A stretch of DNA of 64,000 nt, from positions 8,635 through 72,634 of the forward strand of contig JAPPMC010000097.1 of NCBI GenBank assembly GCA_028819235.1, in the 5' to 3' direction. Source of the stretch: Bryobacterales bacterium. GTDB taxonomy: Bacteria > Acidobacteriota > Terriglobia > Bryobacterales > UBA6623. A program made the position numbers and the translations under genes. Position 1 is the first letter of the stretch. Every line of letters starts with the position of its first letter. Below, piece by piece: positions 26,604-35,858 of the stretch. The notes beneath the pieces were generated by a model. It was not told the DNA's origin. It was given only the letters and a program-made list of their open reading frames with translations, and did no database searches.

Positions 26604-28793
26604 ATGACCATGGTGACATCCGGCCGACGCTGCTTCGGATTGCTGGCCTTCGCGCTGACTGCTGTGTGGACCGCCCCTCCGAGCACAGCCTCGGATGCTC
26701 CGCCGTCGGCGATCACGATCAATGCGCCGAATGTGACTTCGGCGTTTCCGCTGAGCGTTCAGGCGGGAGGGTCGGTCCGAGTCACATTCAGTGGCAACTT
26801 CCTGGACCGTGTTCAGAAGGTCGGCTGCGAATGCAAGGATGTCACTGCAACAATCGTCCGGAGCAGCCCTCTGACGGTTGATGCGATCGTCACGGCCGAC
26901 GATTCTGGGGCTCCTGGGCCGCGCTTCCTCTACATTGAGACACCCAAGGGACCTTCGAATCGCGTACTCTTCCGGGTCACGGCCTGGCAGAGCGTCATCG
27001 AGTCCGAACCGAATGACGGTTCCGGGCAGTCCCAGCCCGTCCAGACCCCGGCCATAGTGGAGGGACGGATCCAGACCGTCCACGACTCGGACATGTTCCG
27101 GTTCAGAGCAGAGGCGGGCGAGCGGCTGGCCTTCAATGTCCTAACCGGCCGGAACAAGGCCCCGGGACATGTGGTCGCCATTGTGATGACCCGGGATGGG
27201 AGGGTCCTGGATCGGAACCTCTCTCACTTTGGAACGGACCCTTACGTAGACTACACGTTCGCAGAGGCCGGGGAGTACGTCCTTACAATCATCCCTCGCC
27301 GCTTCTCCGACTTCTACACGATCCTCTCCGACGACCAAGCCATAAACTGGCAGTACCAAGTGGCGATCGGGCGAAGCCCGATGCTCTGGTCGGTGTTTCC
27401 CGCTGGCGGGCAGCGCGGCACCACCGTCGAGGCGGAACTGCGCGCGGACTTCCTCAACCCAACATCAGTGCCGCGATTCAGCGGACATGGCCTCACGGCT
27501 AAGCTCGAGAGGACCAAGTCGGAGTGCGACTGCCTGTTCCGCCTGAGCGTCTCGATAGCAATCGATGCACCCTTGGGCGTACAGCTGCTGAGCTTTCGGG
27601 ATGATTCGGGGACGCTGGGGCCACTCGCGTTCGCTGTGGGAGAGACGCCCGAGGTCGCCGAGAAAGAGCCCAACGACGCCCTGAACGGTGCGATGCCTGT
27701 GACCGTGCCGGTGGTGGTGAATGGGCGCATCGACGCGCCCGGGGACCGAGACGGCGTACGCTTCACGGTCGACCAGCACGACGAAGTCGCATTCCGTGTC
27801 GACGCCAAGGGCCTCGGGTCCCGTGTCAGCGATCCCAACCTGACCCTAGTCCGACCGGACGGCCAGCTCATAAGCCGCGGGGACGATCGGTGCTCGGACT
27901 GCGGATCCTTCTTCGCCAGTGTGGCAACCAAGGAGGAACTCGATCCGAAGTTCTGGCACTACTTCCAGACCGGGAACCCGAACGATGCCGACGCCGCAGG
28001 CGACTATGTCCTCCAGATTCGTGACAACTCCGCTCTCGGAGGACCGCACCAAACCTATCGGCTGCTACTCAGCCGCAAGGCTCAGGCCTTCCGTCTCGGA
28101 GTTCTGAACAAGAGCATCCGTGGCCCACTCGGTGGAGCAGCCGAAGTTCCGGTGACGATGCATGCGGAGGAGGGTTTCCGTGGACCGGTCGAGGTCACGG
28201 CTCTAGGGCTACCCCACGGTCTGGAGGCGAAGCCCGTGGTCCTTTGGCCAGACGCCCCGTCGGGGACGCTGGAGATCAGGCACGATCCTTCCGTTCTCGC
28301 CGCGTCTCCCGACACGGGTTGGGTCCAGGCGCGCTTCAGAGTCCACGGCACGGCGCGCATCGATGGCAAGGAACTGTCCCGCCAAGCCGAGCTACCGCCC
28401 TTCTACACCGAGGACGGAGCGGGATACAACGAGGCACCTGCTACTGACGTGCTCGTCTCGTTCGTGGAACCACCAAAGTTCGCGATGCGCGTTGAACAAC
28501 CATTCAGGGGCTTCCGGCTGGACCTCAACAGCGGAGGAAGGGTCGACGTGCCCGTTGCAGTCTCTAGGACAGATGGGTTCGACAGTGGCTTGCACCTCGA
28601 GCCGATTGGGTTTCCAATAGGCTTGCGGCTGACCGCCGGAGCCGAGCGAGAGGGCATGATCACCGCAGTTCTGGCGGCCGACCCGAACCAAATCGAGCGC
28701 CGACCGCACCGAGTTGCGATCCGTGCTTCGGCCAACTGGGGCGGTAGGCCGTTGACAGAGGTGACCAGTGGGTTTACGGTGCAGGTGAAATAG
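26604..28793 (+). CDS. Exported protein with two PPC (pre-peptidase C-terminal) domains
   Basis: 729 aa with a Sec signal (LLAFALTAVWTAPPSTASD). Residues about 38-128 look like an IPT/Ig-like domain. Two PPC domains begin at the diagnostic EPND: ESEPNDGSGQSQPVQ near 135 and EKEPNDALNGAMPV near 353, each with the expected VxGxI and DxDxxRF strands. The C-terminal third has more beta-sandwich sequence without a recognised family. Three cysteine pairs (GCECK near 74, ECDCL near 304, CSDC near 432) are unusual and could form disulfides. No catalytic motif is visible, so it is probably a binding or scaffold protein. It sits between the DUF1592 and DUF1549 genes and is likely co-transcribed with the latter. 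Confidence 0.75.
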   Translation: MTMVTSGRRCFGLLAFALTAVWTAPPSTASDAPPSAITINAPNVTSAFPLSVQAGGSVRVTFSGNFLDRVQKVGCECKDVTATIVRSSPLTVDAIVTADDSGAPGPRFLYIETPKGPSNRVLFRVTAWQSVIESEPNDGSGQSQPVQTPAIVEGRIQTVHDSDMFRFRAEAGERLAFNVLTGRNKAPGHVVAIVMTRDGRVLDRNLSHFGTDPYVDYTFAEAGEYVLTIIPRRFSDFYTILSDDQAINWQYQVAIGRSPMLWSVFPAGGQRGTTVEAELRADFLNPTSVPRFSGHGLTAKLERTKSECDCLFRLSVSIAIDAPLGVQLLSFRDDSGTLGPLAFAVGETPEVAEKEPNDALNGAMPVTVPVVVNGRIDAPGDRDGVRFTVDQHDEVAFRVDAKGLGSRVSDPNLTLVRPDGQLISRGDDRCSDCGSFFASVATKEELDPKFWHYFQTGNPNDADAAGDYVLQIRDNSALGGPHQTYRLLLSRKAQAFRLGVLNKSIRGPLGGAAEVPVTMHAEEGFRGPVEVTALGLPHGLEAKPVVLWPDAPSGTLEIRHDPSVLAASPDTGWVQARFRVHGTARIDGKELSRQAELPPFYTEDGAGYNEAPATDVLVSFVEPPKFAMRVEQPFRGFRLDLNSGGRVDVPVAVSRTDGFDSGLHLEPIGFPIGLRLTAGAEREGMITAVLAADPNQIERRPHRVAIRASANWGGRPLTEVTSGFTVQVK

Positions 28794-28905
28794 GGTGCTC
28801 AGGGAACGGGACGGCAGCGTGGCGGGCATGGCGGAAAGCGCGGGAGATCCGGCACACAGCCGTAACGCAAGCTCTGCGGGCACCGAGCGCGCACGATCTG
28901 CCCCA

Positions 28906-31341
28906 ATGCCTCTGCGGAGGGCGGCGGGGCTCGGTTTGCTCACATCGCTTCTTGTCGCGACAGGGCATTCGGCTGCAATCCCAACCGATCCATTCCGGCT
29001 TGTGGTCGAACCGGAGATAGTCTTCATCCGGGGAATCGGCAACACGCACACCGTGCTGTTCACAGCGGTCGGCCCGGACGGCGTCCGGCTCGATGTAAGT
29101 GCTGGGACACGCGTGGCGATCGACGACCCTGATGTCGCGGGCACAGTTGGGCCGGCGGTGTTCGAGGGCTACCGGCATGGCTTCACGAAGGTGACGGCAA
29201 CCTACGGTCGGCACCAAGTGAGCTTTCCCCTGATTGTGCAGCCGAAGCGCAGCCGTCTGACGGATTTCACCACAGATGTGGCACCCATATTCTCGCGACA
29301 CGGCTGCAATGGCACCAACTGCCATGGCGCGCTTAACGGTCAGAACGGCTTCAAGCTGTCCTTGTTCGGGTACGACGTCGATGCAGACTACGAGGCGATT
29401 GTCCGCCACTCGGGCGGGCGCCGCATAAGCCTGAATGCTCCCGAAGAGAGCTTGCTGCTACGAAAGCCGACGCTGGAGGTGGCGCACGGCGGTGGCCGAT
29501 TGTTCGAAACTGGCGGCTCCGAATACAAAACGCTGCTCGACTGGATTCGGGATGGCGCAGGCAAGGACACGGCCGGAACAGCCCGCCTTCGGCGCATGGA
29601 AGTCTACCCCCGCGAGACCACAGTGCTGGCGGACGTGGGCACACGACAGCAGGTCGTTGTGGTCGGACAGTTCAGCGACGGTAGCAAGGAGGGTCTGACC
29701 CGCAAGGTCCGGTACTCAACGCCGGACGATGCGATCCTCGACGTCTCGCCCAGCGGGGTCGTGACGGCGAAAGCGGTCGGCGAGGGCACCGTGCTGGTGC
29801 GCACACTCGGCCACGTGGCGGCCTTGCGCGTGGCCGTCGCGCGACCGGTCACGGATGGAGCCCTACAGCCGGCTCCGGCGAATCTTGTCGACGAACTGGT
29901 CTTTGAGAAATTGTCGAAGCTCAATCTTGACGCCTCGGGTCCGGCTACCGACGGAGAATTCATCCGACGCGCATCCCTAGACACCATAGGCGTAGTACCG
30001 ACCGCGGAAGAGACGAAAGAGTTCCTGGCGAACACCGACGCCGACAAGCGCGCGCGGTTGATCGACCGCCTGCTGGAGCGTCCGGAGTACGCAGAATTCT
30101 GGGCCGCGAAGTGGGGAGACCTGTTCGCGAACTCCGTACTCACGTCAAGCGACGGCACGGCCTACTTGCAGGAGTGGTTGCGCAGCGCGTTCCGGGCCAA
30201 CACGCCATACGGCGAGTTCGTGAAGGAGGTCCTGACGGCGACCGGAAGCACTTGGGAAGTCGGAGCGGTGAATTTCTTCTCCCGCCCTATAGAAGACATC
30301 ACAACGTTGGTGGCGCAGGCGTTCCTCGGTGTGAGCATCGAGTGCGCCCGCTGCCATGATCACCCTTCGGCCAAGTGGAAGCGCGAAGACTTCCTATCGA
30401 TGACCGCGTTCTTCTCGCAGCTGGCTGCCAAGGGCCGTCGGCCGCCCCCCGTGGAATCGATTCGGTACATCGAGTTTGACAAGGAATTTCGCCATCCAGA
30501 AACCAAGCAGGTCGTGCGCCCACGCTTCCTAGACGGCTCGGAACCGCTGATACGGCCGCTCCAAGACCGGCGGGAGGTACTCGCGAAGTGGATCACGGCC
30601 GGGGACAACCCGTGGTTCGCCCGCGCGACGGTGAACCGGATCTGGAACCAGTTCATGGGACGTCCTCTCGTCGATCCCGTCGATGACTTCCGTCCGAGCA
30701 ATCCTCCTTCGAATCGACGCTTGCTTGAGCGGCTCGCGAAGGATTTCGTCGCCAGCGGTTACGACCTCCACCACCTTATGCGAACGATCTTGAGTTCCAG
30801 GACTTACCAGCTCTCATCCGTTCCGCGGGCGACTAGCCGTGATGACGAAACGAACTTCTCCCGGTACTACCTCAAGCGGTTGACCGCAGAACAGCTGGCC
30901 GATTCGATCGTGCTCATCACGGGTGTGCCCCAAGACTACCTCGGCTACTATCCTGGTGTCCGTGCGGTCAACCTTGCCGACCCTGGAATCCCTTCGCCGT
31001 TCCTCGACATGTTCGACAGACCAAAGCGGGACGCGGCCAAGTGCGAGAGGAGCGAGAGCGTTTCCCTGCGCCAGTCGATGCACATGCTGGTGGGCGACAC
31101 GGTGAACGCGAAGGTCCGGGCCAGTGCCGAGTCCGGTTCCCTGGCACGATTGCTGGAACGCGGAATGACGGACTCCGAGATCATCGAGCACCTCTACCTA
31201 GCGAGCCTCTCGCGGCACCCCGACGCCGAGGAACTGGACTACTGCCAAACAGCCCTAGGCCGAGCGGACGGTCGGTCGGAGGGATTGCAGAACATCCTAT
31301 GGGCGCTCCTGAACACGAATGAGTTCCTGTACAATCACTAG
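28906..31341 (+). CDS. DUF1549/DUF1553 planctomycete-type cytochrome protein with Big_2 domain
   Basis: 811 aa from ATG 28906, chosen because a Sec signal (MPLRRAAGLGLLTSLLVATG) starts there; the frame is open from GTG 28795, two bases after the upstream stop, so a longer form is possible. Order: Ig-like region, PSCyt1-type heme segment CNGTNCHG (134-141) with GFKLSLFGYD, a bacterial Ig-like Big_2 domain (TTVLADVGTRQQVVV to VLVRTLG), DUF1549 with CARCHDHP (480-487), and DUF1553 (NRIWNQFMGRPLVDPVDDFR, SFEL-type C-terminus ending ALLNTNEFLYNH). Probably periplasmic and heme-binding; function not established for the family. DUF1501 follows 65 bases later, the standard neighbour. Confidence 0.85.
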   Translation: MPLRRAAGLGLLTSLLVATGHSAAIPTDPFRLVVEPEIVFIRGIGNTHTVLFTAVGPDGVRLDVSAGTRVAIDDPDVAGTVGPAVFEGYRHGFTKVTATYGRHQVSFPLIVQPKRSRLTDFTTDVAPIFSRHGCNGTNCHGALNGQNGFKLSLFGYDVDADYEAIVRHSGGRRISLNAPEESLLLRKPTLEVAHGGGRLFETGGSEYKTLLDWIRDGAGKDTAGTARLRRMEVYPRETTVLADVGTRQQVVVVGQFSDGSKEGLTRKVRYSTPDDAILDVSPSGVVTAKAVGEGTVLVRTLGHVAALRVAVARPVTDGALQPAPANLVDELVFEKLSKLNLDASGPATDGEFIRRASLDTIGVVPTAEETKEFLANTDADKRARLIDRLLERPEYAEFWAAKWGDLFANSVLTSSDGTAYLQEWLRSAFRANTPYGEFVKEVLTATGSTWEVGAVNFFSRPIEDITTLVAQAFLGVSIECARCHDHPSAKWKREDFLSMTAFFSQLAAKGRRPPPVESIRYIEFDKEFRHPETKQVVRPRFLDGSEPLIRPLQDRREVLAKWITAGDNPWFARATVNRIWNQFMGRPLVDPVDDFRPSNPPSNRRLLERLAKDFVASGYDLHHLMRTILSSRTYQLSSVPRATSRDDETNFSRYYLKRLTAEQLADSIVLITGVPQDYLGYYPGVRAVNLADPGIPSPFLDMFDRPKRDAAKCERSESVSLRQSMHMLVGDTVNAKVRASAESGSLARLLERGMTDSEIIEHLYLASLSRHPDAEELDYCQTALGRADGRSEGLQNILWALLNTNEFLYNH

Positions 31342-31406
31342 CGCGCGATAGGCTCGGACCGGTCGCTGCCCCCAAGGGAGGCATCGGTCCCCTAAGCGGT
31401 GCGGAA

Positions 31407-32720
31407 ATGCGCGGAAGAGGATACTACGGAGCGACACCCGCCAGCATTTGGGGCCGCCGAGAGTTCCTGCGGGTCGGAACGCTAGGCCCGCTCGGCCTCA
31501 GCTTGGGGGACTACCTTAAGCTCGGTGCCAGCCAAGAGCGCCCAGCGGCGGACAGGTCCTGCATCATGATCGTGCTTGACGGCGGCGCGCCGCAGCACGA
31601 GACATTCGATATGAAGCCGGAGGCTCCCTCCGACGTGGCGGGCTCATTTCAGCCGATACCGACCAACGTGTCCGGCATCCAGATCTGCGAGCACCTGCCG
31701 CTGACCGCACAGCAGGCAGACAAGTACGCGATCTTGCGTTCTGTGTACGGAGACACGGCGATTCATTTCACCGGCGTGTACTACCTGATGACGGGATTCA
31801 TGCCCCTCCAATCTGTCGACTTTCCGAGTCGCGGCTCGGTCGTGGCGAAGGAACTGGGTGCTCGCAACGGACTGCCTCCCTATGTCTTGAACGCTACGCT
31901 CGACCATGCAGCCGGCCCTGGCTTCCTCGGCAGCGGCTACTCGCCATTCTGGGTGCGGGGCGACCCGAGTTCGCCCGGCTTCACGATTGAAGACCTGGAA
32001 GTACCTGTGGACATGGACTGGAGCCAGATCTCCGATCGCCGTTGGCTGGTCAAGCAGCTTGACGCCAAGTTCCGAGAACGCGATACGCGAGGCCTGTTCG
32101 CCGACCGCGAGCGGTTCTTCCAAGAGGCTGAGGACATCATCCGGTCACCGACGGTCAAGAGTGCATTCGATATCGGGTCCGAACCCGAGCCCCTGCGGAA
32201 TCAGTACGGACGCACACCAATCGGCCAGGGCTGCCTGCTGGCCCGCCGACTGGTAGAGAGCGGCGTGCGCTTCGTCACCGTGAACGCCGCCCGGGCGATC
32301 TGGGACACACATTCCGACAACTTCAACCGCTGCAAGGACGTGCTGTTGCCGGAGTTCGACGCGGCGTTCGCAACGCTGATGGAGGACCTCCACCAGCGAG
32401 GCATTCTGGAGTCAACGCTCGTCGTTGTCTCAGGAGAGTTCGGCAGGACCCCAAAGGTCAACCCCAACGCGGGCCGCGATCACTGGCCGAGCGTCTTCTC
32501 GGTCGTGCTCGCTGGGGCCGGCGTTCAGGGTGGCCAGGCCTATGGCTCTTCCGACGCCGCGGGTGGGGAGCCGAAAGACAACCCGGTGTCGATGGAAGAT
32601 CTCTCGGCCACCATCTACGACCGCCTTGGCATTGACCCTGACAAGGAATACTACACCGCGTCCAATAGGCCTGTCCGGCTCGCAAACCGCGGCACGCCTG
32701 TAAGGGCGCCTCTTGTCTGA
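31407..32720 (+). CDS. DUF1501 family protein (sulfatase/alkaline-phosphatase fold), Tat-type signal
   Basis: 437 aa. The N-terminus has GRREFLRVGTLGPLGLSLGD, a twin-arginine motif followed by a hydrophobic stretch. Family hallmarks: MIVLDGGAPQHETFDMKPEA near 52, SVYGDTAIHFTGVYYLMTG near 112, GQGCLLARRLVESGVRFV near 277, WDTHSDNF near 299, VSGEFGRTPKVN near 342 with GRDHWP following, and DLSATIYDRLGIDP at the end. DUF1501 proteins have an alkaline-phosphatase-like fold but no proven reaction. In Planctomycetes, Acidobacteria and relatives they are encoded next to DUF1549/DUF1553 proteins, as here. Last gene of the 21-33 kb + strand run. Confidence 0.87.
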   Translation: MRGRGYYGATPASIWGRREFLRVGTLGPLGLSLGDYLKLGASQERPAADRSCIMIVLDGGAPQHETFDMKPEAPSDVAGSFQPIPTNVSGIQICEHLPLTAQQADKYAILRSVYGDTAIHFTGVYYLMTGFMPLQSVDFPSRGSVVAKELGARNGLPPYVLNATLDHAAGPGFLGSGYSPFWVRGDPSSPGFTIEDLEVPVDMDWSQISDRRWLVKQLDAKFRERDTRGLFADRERFFQEAEDIIRSPTVKSAFDIGSEPEPLRNQYGRTPIGQGCLLARRLVESGVRFVTVNAARAIWDTHSDNFNRCKDVLLPEFDAAFATLMEDLHQRGILESTLVVVSGEFGRTPKVNPNAGRDHWPSVFSVVLAGAGVQGGQAYGSSDAAGGEPKDNPVSMEDLSATIYDRLGIDPDKEYYTASNRPVRLANRGTPVRAPLV

Positions 32721-33101
32721 CTCCCGAAGCACACGCCGGGCGCCCATGCTCGGCTGAGCCGGGACGGGAACCTGCGACGGGCTTGTATGAACGGGCAGGC
32801 AGGGGCAACCGTGTCTTGCCGGCGGGCAATGTCGGGTTTGGGGCACGACAGGCACTCCCAGAAAGTCGCAATGGCTGGTGCGGACTCGCGTACGACCATG
32901 CCCTGAGGGTTACCCATTCGCTGCCGTGCAACGAGGTCATCAGAGGGAGTTTCGGGGTACGCCCACGAGCAGAATGCCGCCGGGCCGCGAATAGACCGGG
33001 ACCGCTCGTCTCGCTGATCCTACGGAAGTCAGATTGCGCGATCAGGCCCGCCCGGCGGCTCCGGACCTGTCACGAGAGAGGAAGAGCCGCGCCGACCGGC
33101 A
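32721..33101. other. Convergent intergenic region, nothing recognised
   Basis: 381 bases between the convergent DUF1501 and TPR genes. An imperfect inverted repeat (GGGCGCC ... GGCGCCC, about 30 bases apart) follows the DUF1501 stop but is too loose to call a terminator. No gene is supported. Confidence 0.35.
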
Positions 33102-34685
33102 TCAATCGCGCTGAAGCCTCTGAAACTCAGCCAGCGCCCGGGCCGATTCCTCGGGCTTGCCAAGCCTGCGATACACACTCACCATGCGGTAGTGCGGAGT
33201 GGGGTCAGCCGGATCCAGTTGGGCCGCCTGCTTCAAGTGGCGAAGGCCCTCAGCAAACTGGCCCTGAGCAAAGTAGATCCGTTCGATGGCCAAGTGCGCC
33301 TCGACCATTTCCGGGGCGACGCGAATGGCCTCCAAAAGGTGCGCCCGTGCCTCGTCCGGCCGGTCGAAGTTGACCAGGATATCCGCAATCTCGAAATGCG
33401 CTTCCGGGTGATTCGGGTTGACCTCAAGCTCCGCCCGGAGTTCGGGGAGGGCCTCGTCCAGCCGAGATACGGACCACAGAAGGGTGCCGATGGCGAAGTG
33501 AACCTCACGGAGGTCGGGCTTGGCCCGCAGAGCCGCCCGGTAGGCGCTTACGGCCTCATCAATCTCGCCGCGCGCCTCATGGAGTTGCGCCCGCAACTGG
33601 TGCGCCCGATAAGAGCCGGGGTCATTCTCGGCGATCCATCGTGCCGTAAGGTACGACGCGACTTGATACGCCTCCGCGCGCCTGTAGATCGCTTCCGGCC
33701 CTGTCCCTCCCGTCATGTTTCCGGCGAGACGCCTGCCGGCTGCTTCCAATAGTGGCTGGATGGCCCGTCCCGCAGGCGGATCGTACAGCAGGCCGAGAAG
33801 CGATGGCCGAGCTTCGGGCAAGGGAGGCCTGGCGACGGAAAAGGGGCCGCCGTGCCGCATGTGGCCAATCCATGCCAATCTGTCCGCCAGTCCTTCCGCC
33901 TCCGGACGAACGGCCTGAGCTGCCAAGTATGCACTCTCAGCCTGCCGCCAATCCTCGCGACCCTCGTGGAAGCGCCCGAGAGACAGCTTCAAGAAAAAGG
34001 AGTTCGGGTGCTCGGCACCAAGGCGCTCGAGGGAGCCTTCCGCCAGCTTGGTGTACGCCCGGTTAAGGAAGTAGTAGGCGTCGGCCCGGTACTCCGAAGT
34101 CCGGGAAGCCTTCCAGAATTCTGTGGCTGCTGCGAGGTGTCGGCCTGTCGCGTAGTAGGCCTCACCCAAGTAGATGGGAACGATCGGATTGGTCGGGTCC
34201 AGCCGAGAGCATGCCTCAAGATGGCGAGATGCTCTCTCATAGTCCTGCCGCCGGCCCGCGATCATTCCTAGAAAAAAATGAGGAGCAGCCAACTCGGGCT
34301 TCAGCTCGATTGCTTTCTCTAGGCTCTTGGCGGCGCCGCTGTCATCACCGAGTCGGAAATAGATCGAACCCAGATTGGCATGGGCTTCGGCCATGTCCGG
34401 GAGAAGCCGTATGATCTGCTCGTAGTTGTCGGCCGCGCGGCGCAGATCTCCCTGCGCTTCTGCCGACTGCGCACTGCCGTAGAGGCGGCGGAGAGCCTCA
34501 TCCTGTGCCAGCGAGACGCCCGCGGGTTGCAGGGAGGTCAGCAGCAAGACGGCCGCAATCCTCGCGTGTCGGCTCACCGTCCCGGACACAGTCAAGTTCG
34601 GGTGGGATGCCCAATCCGAGTCACCGAGGCAGCGGGAACCGACACTGGGAACTCCCGAGTCCCGAGCCGTCCCCGGAACCAGCAT
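33102..34685 (-). CDS. Exported tetratricopeptide-repeat protein
   Basis: 527 aa as drawn from ATG 34685. The likely signal peptide (ARIAAVLLLTSLQPAGVSLAQ) begins near residue 41, so GTG 34577 is a probable real start, giving about 490 aa. Roughly ten TPR units follow, e.g. AEAHANLGSIYFRLGDDSGA, APHFFLGMIAGRRQDYERA, AYRAALRAKPDLREVHFAIG, PEAHFEIADILVNFDRPDEA and PTPHYRMVSVYRRLGKPEES. TPR arrays mediate protein-protein contacts; this one would act in the periplasm. It is divergent from another TPR gene that is fused in an operon with a CRTAC1 gene, and the promoters may be shared. Confidence 0.78.
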   Translation of the reverse strand: MLVPGTARDSGVPSVGSRCLGDSDWASHPNLTVSGTVSRHARIAAVLLLTSLQPAGVSLAQDEALRRLYGSAQSAEAQGDLRRAADNYEQIIRLLPDMAEAHANLGSIYFRLGDDSGAAKSLEKAIELKPELAAPHFFLGMIAGRRQDYERASRHLEACSRLDPTNPIVPIYLGEAYYATGRHLAAATEFWKASRTSEYRADAYYFLNRAYTKLAEGSLERLGAEHPNSFFLKLSLGRFHEGREDWRQAESAYLAAQAVRPEAEGLADRLAWIGHMRHGGPFSVARPPLPEARPSLLGLLYDPPAGRAIQPLLEAAGRRLAGNMTGGTGPEAIYRRAEAYQVASYLTARWIAENDPGSYRAHQLRAQLHEARGEIDEAVSAYRAALRAKPDLREVHFAIGTLLWSVSRLDEALPELRAELEVNPNHPEAHFEIADILVNFDRPDEARAHLLEAIRVAPEMVEAHLAIERIYFAQGQFAEGLRHLKQAAQLDPADPTPHYRMVSVYRRLGKPEESARALAEFQRLQRD

Positions 34686-34826
34686 CTCGCCCGCTATGAT
34701 AGCCTACGCTTGGCCCGCTCGACCGCTTCAATTGCCCCGCCCCGGCTGGAGGTGGTGCCCGCGTCGACAGGGGCACATCCGACCCGAGCGACCCGCTGGA
34801 TCACGAAGTTCCCAGCACGTCTGGTC

Positions 34827-35858
34827 ATGGGCCTGCCCGGCGTATCGCGAAGCACTCTTGGTCTCTTTCTCGGCATCGTCCTGACGGTCTCTTGGTGGCC
34901 CTCGCGATCAGGCGGCTGGACATCGCAGGGTGTCCAGCTAGTAGCGGCACAATCCATGATCCAAGAGGGCAAGTTCGCGGACGCAAAGCGGATTCTCGAG
35001 TCCATGCTGCGTCAGCCGGCACGTCCGCCGAACGATGTGTACTACCACATTGCGGTTTGCCAAGCCCGATTGGGCGAGCCCGAGGCGGCGATGCGCAATC
35101 TGGATCTCGTGCTGCAGTCCGGTCGCATACACCTGCCGGCCCTGCACCTGAAGGCCTACCTGCACTTCTCGCAGGGGGACTATGAAGATGCGCTCAGGCT
35201 GGCAACCGCATTCTTGGACATCCGACCGGACGGCGGGGAAACCTGGAAGATCGCCGGCCTTGCGCGATTCATGCTGGGAGACAAGCCCGGGGCCGAGCGG
35301 GACCTGCGAACTGCCGCCGAAGAACTTCCGGGTGACTTCGACGCGCAGTACTATCTTGGCCGCGTCTACTTTGAACAGGGCAAGCTAGCTCGCGCCCTTG
35401 AGGTTCTTGGTCGAGCGATAGCCGTGAACCCGGAAAGCGTGAAGGCACACAACCACGCAGGGCAAGCCCTAGAGGGCCTTGGGCGTTTCGATGACGCTGT
35501 CTCCGCTTACCGCACAGCGATCGAGATCGAGCGGAACGGAGACCAGCGTTCGGAGTGGCCCTACTACAACCTCGGTGCCCTAGTGCTGGCAGAAGGAAAC
35601 GCAACCGAGGCGGTCGATCTCCTGAAGGAGGCGCTGACGCGCGACCGCTTGTCGGTTCAGACCAAGATCAAACTTGGGGCCGCCCTCAGTGCAGCGTCCA
35701 GACTTGACGAAGCCCAAGCACAGTTGCGAGAAGCAGTGGCGGCCGAACCAGACAACGCGGATGCCCACTACCAGCTGGGGCGGCTACTGATGAAGATGGG
35801 CGAACCGAAGGCAGGGCGACACCACCTAGCAGAATTCGAAAGGCTCAGGGATCCGTGA
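34827..35858 (+). CDS. Exported tetratricopeptide-repeat protein upstream of CRTAC1
   Basis: 343 aa from ATG 34827; the same frame runs open far upstream but only non-coding-like sequence is there, and the signal/anchor STLGLFLGIVLTVSWWPSRS starts at residue 9. TPR repeats fill the rest: NDVYYHIAVCQARLGEPEAA, LHLKAYLHFSQGDYEDALRL, DAQYYLGRVYFEQGKLARAL, VKAHNHAGQALEGLGRFDDA and DAHYQLGRLLMKMGEPKAGR. The stop overlaps the CRTAC1 start by four bases (GTGA), so the two are translationally coupled and probably act together in the periplasm or at the surface. Confidence 0.8.
   Translation: MGLPGVSRSTLGLFLGIVLTVSWWPSRSGGWTSQGVQLVAAQSMIQEGKFADAKRILESMLRQPARPPNDVYYHIAVCQARLGEPEAAMRNLDLVLQSGRIHLPALHLKAYLHFSQGDYEDALRLATAFLDIRPDGGETWKIAGLARFMLGDKPGAERDLRTAAEELPGDFDAQYYLGRVYFEQGKLARALEVLGRAIAVNPESVKAHNHAGQALEGLGRFDDAVSAYRTAIEIERNGDQRSEWPYYNLGALVLAEGNATEAVDLLKEALTRDRLSVQTKIKLGAALSAASRLDEAQAQLREAVAAEPDNADAHYQLGRLLMKMGEPKAGRHHLAEFERLRDP

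Noticed and set aside
34380-34826. N-terminal extension of the TPR protein before CRTAC1
   Set aside because: Antisense to the divergent TPR gene; the signal peptide begins just after ATG 34827.
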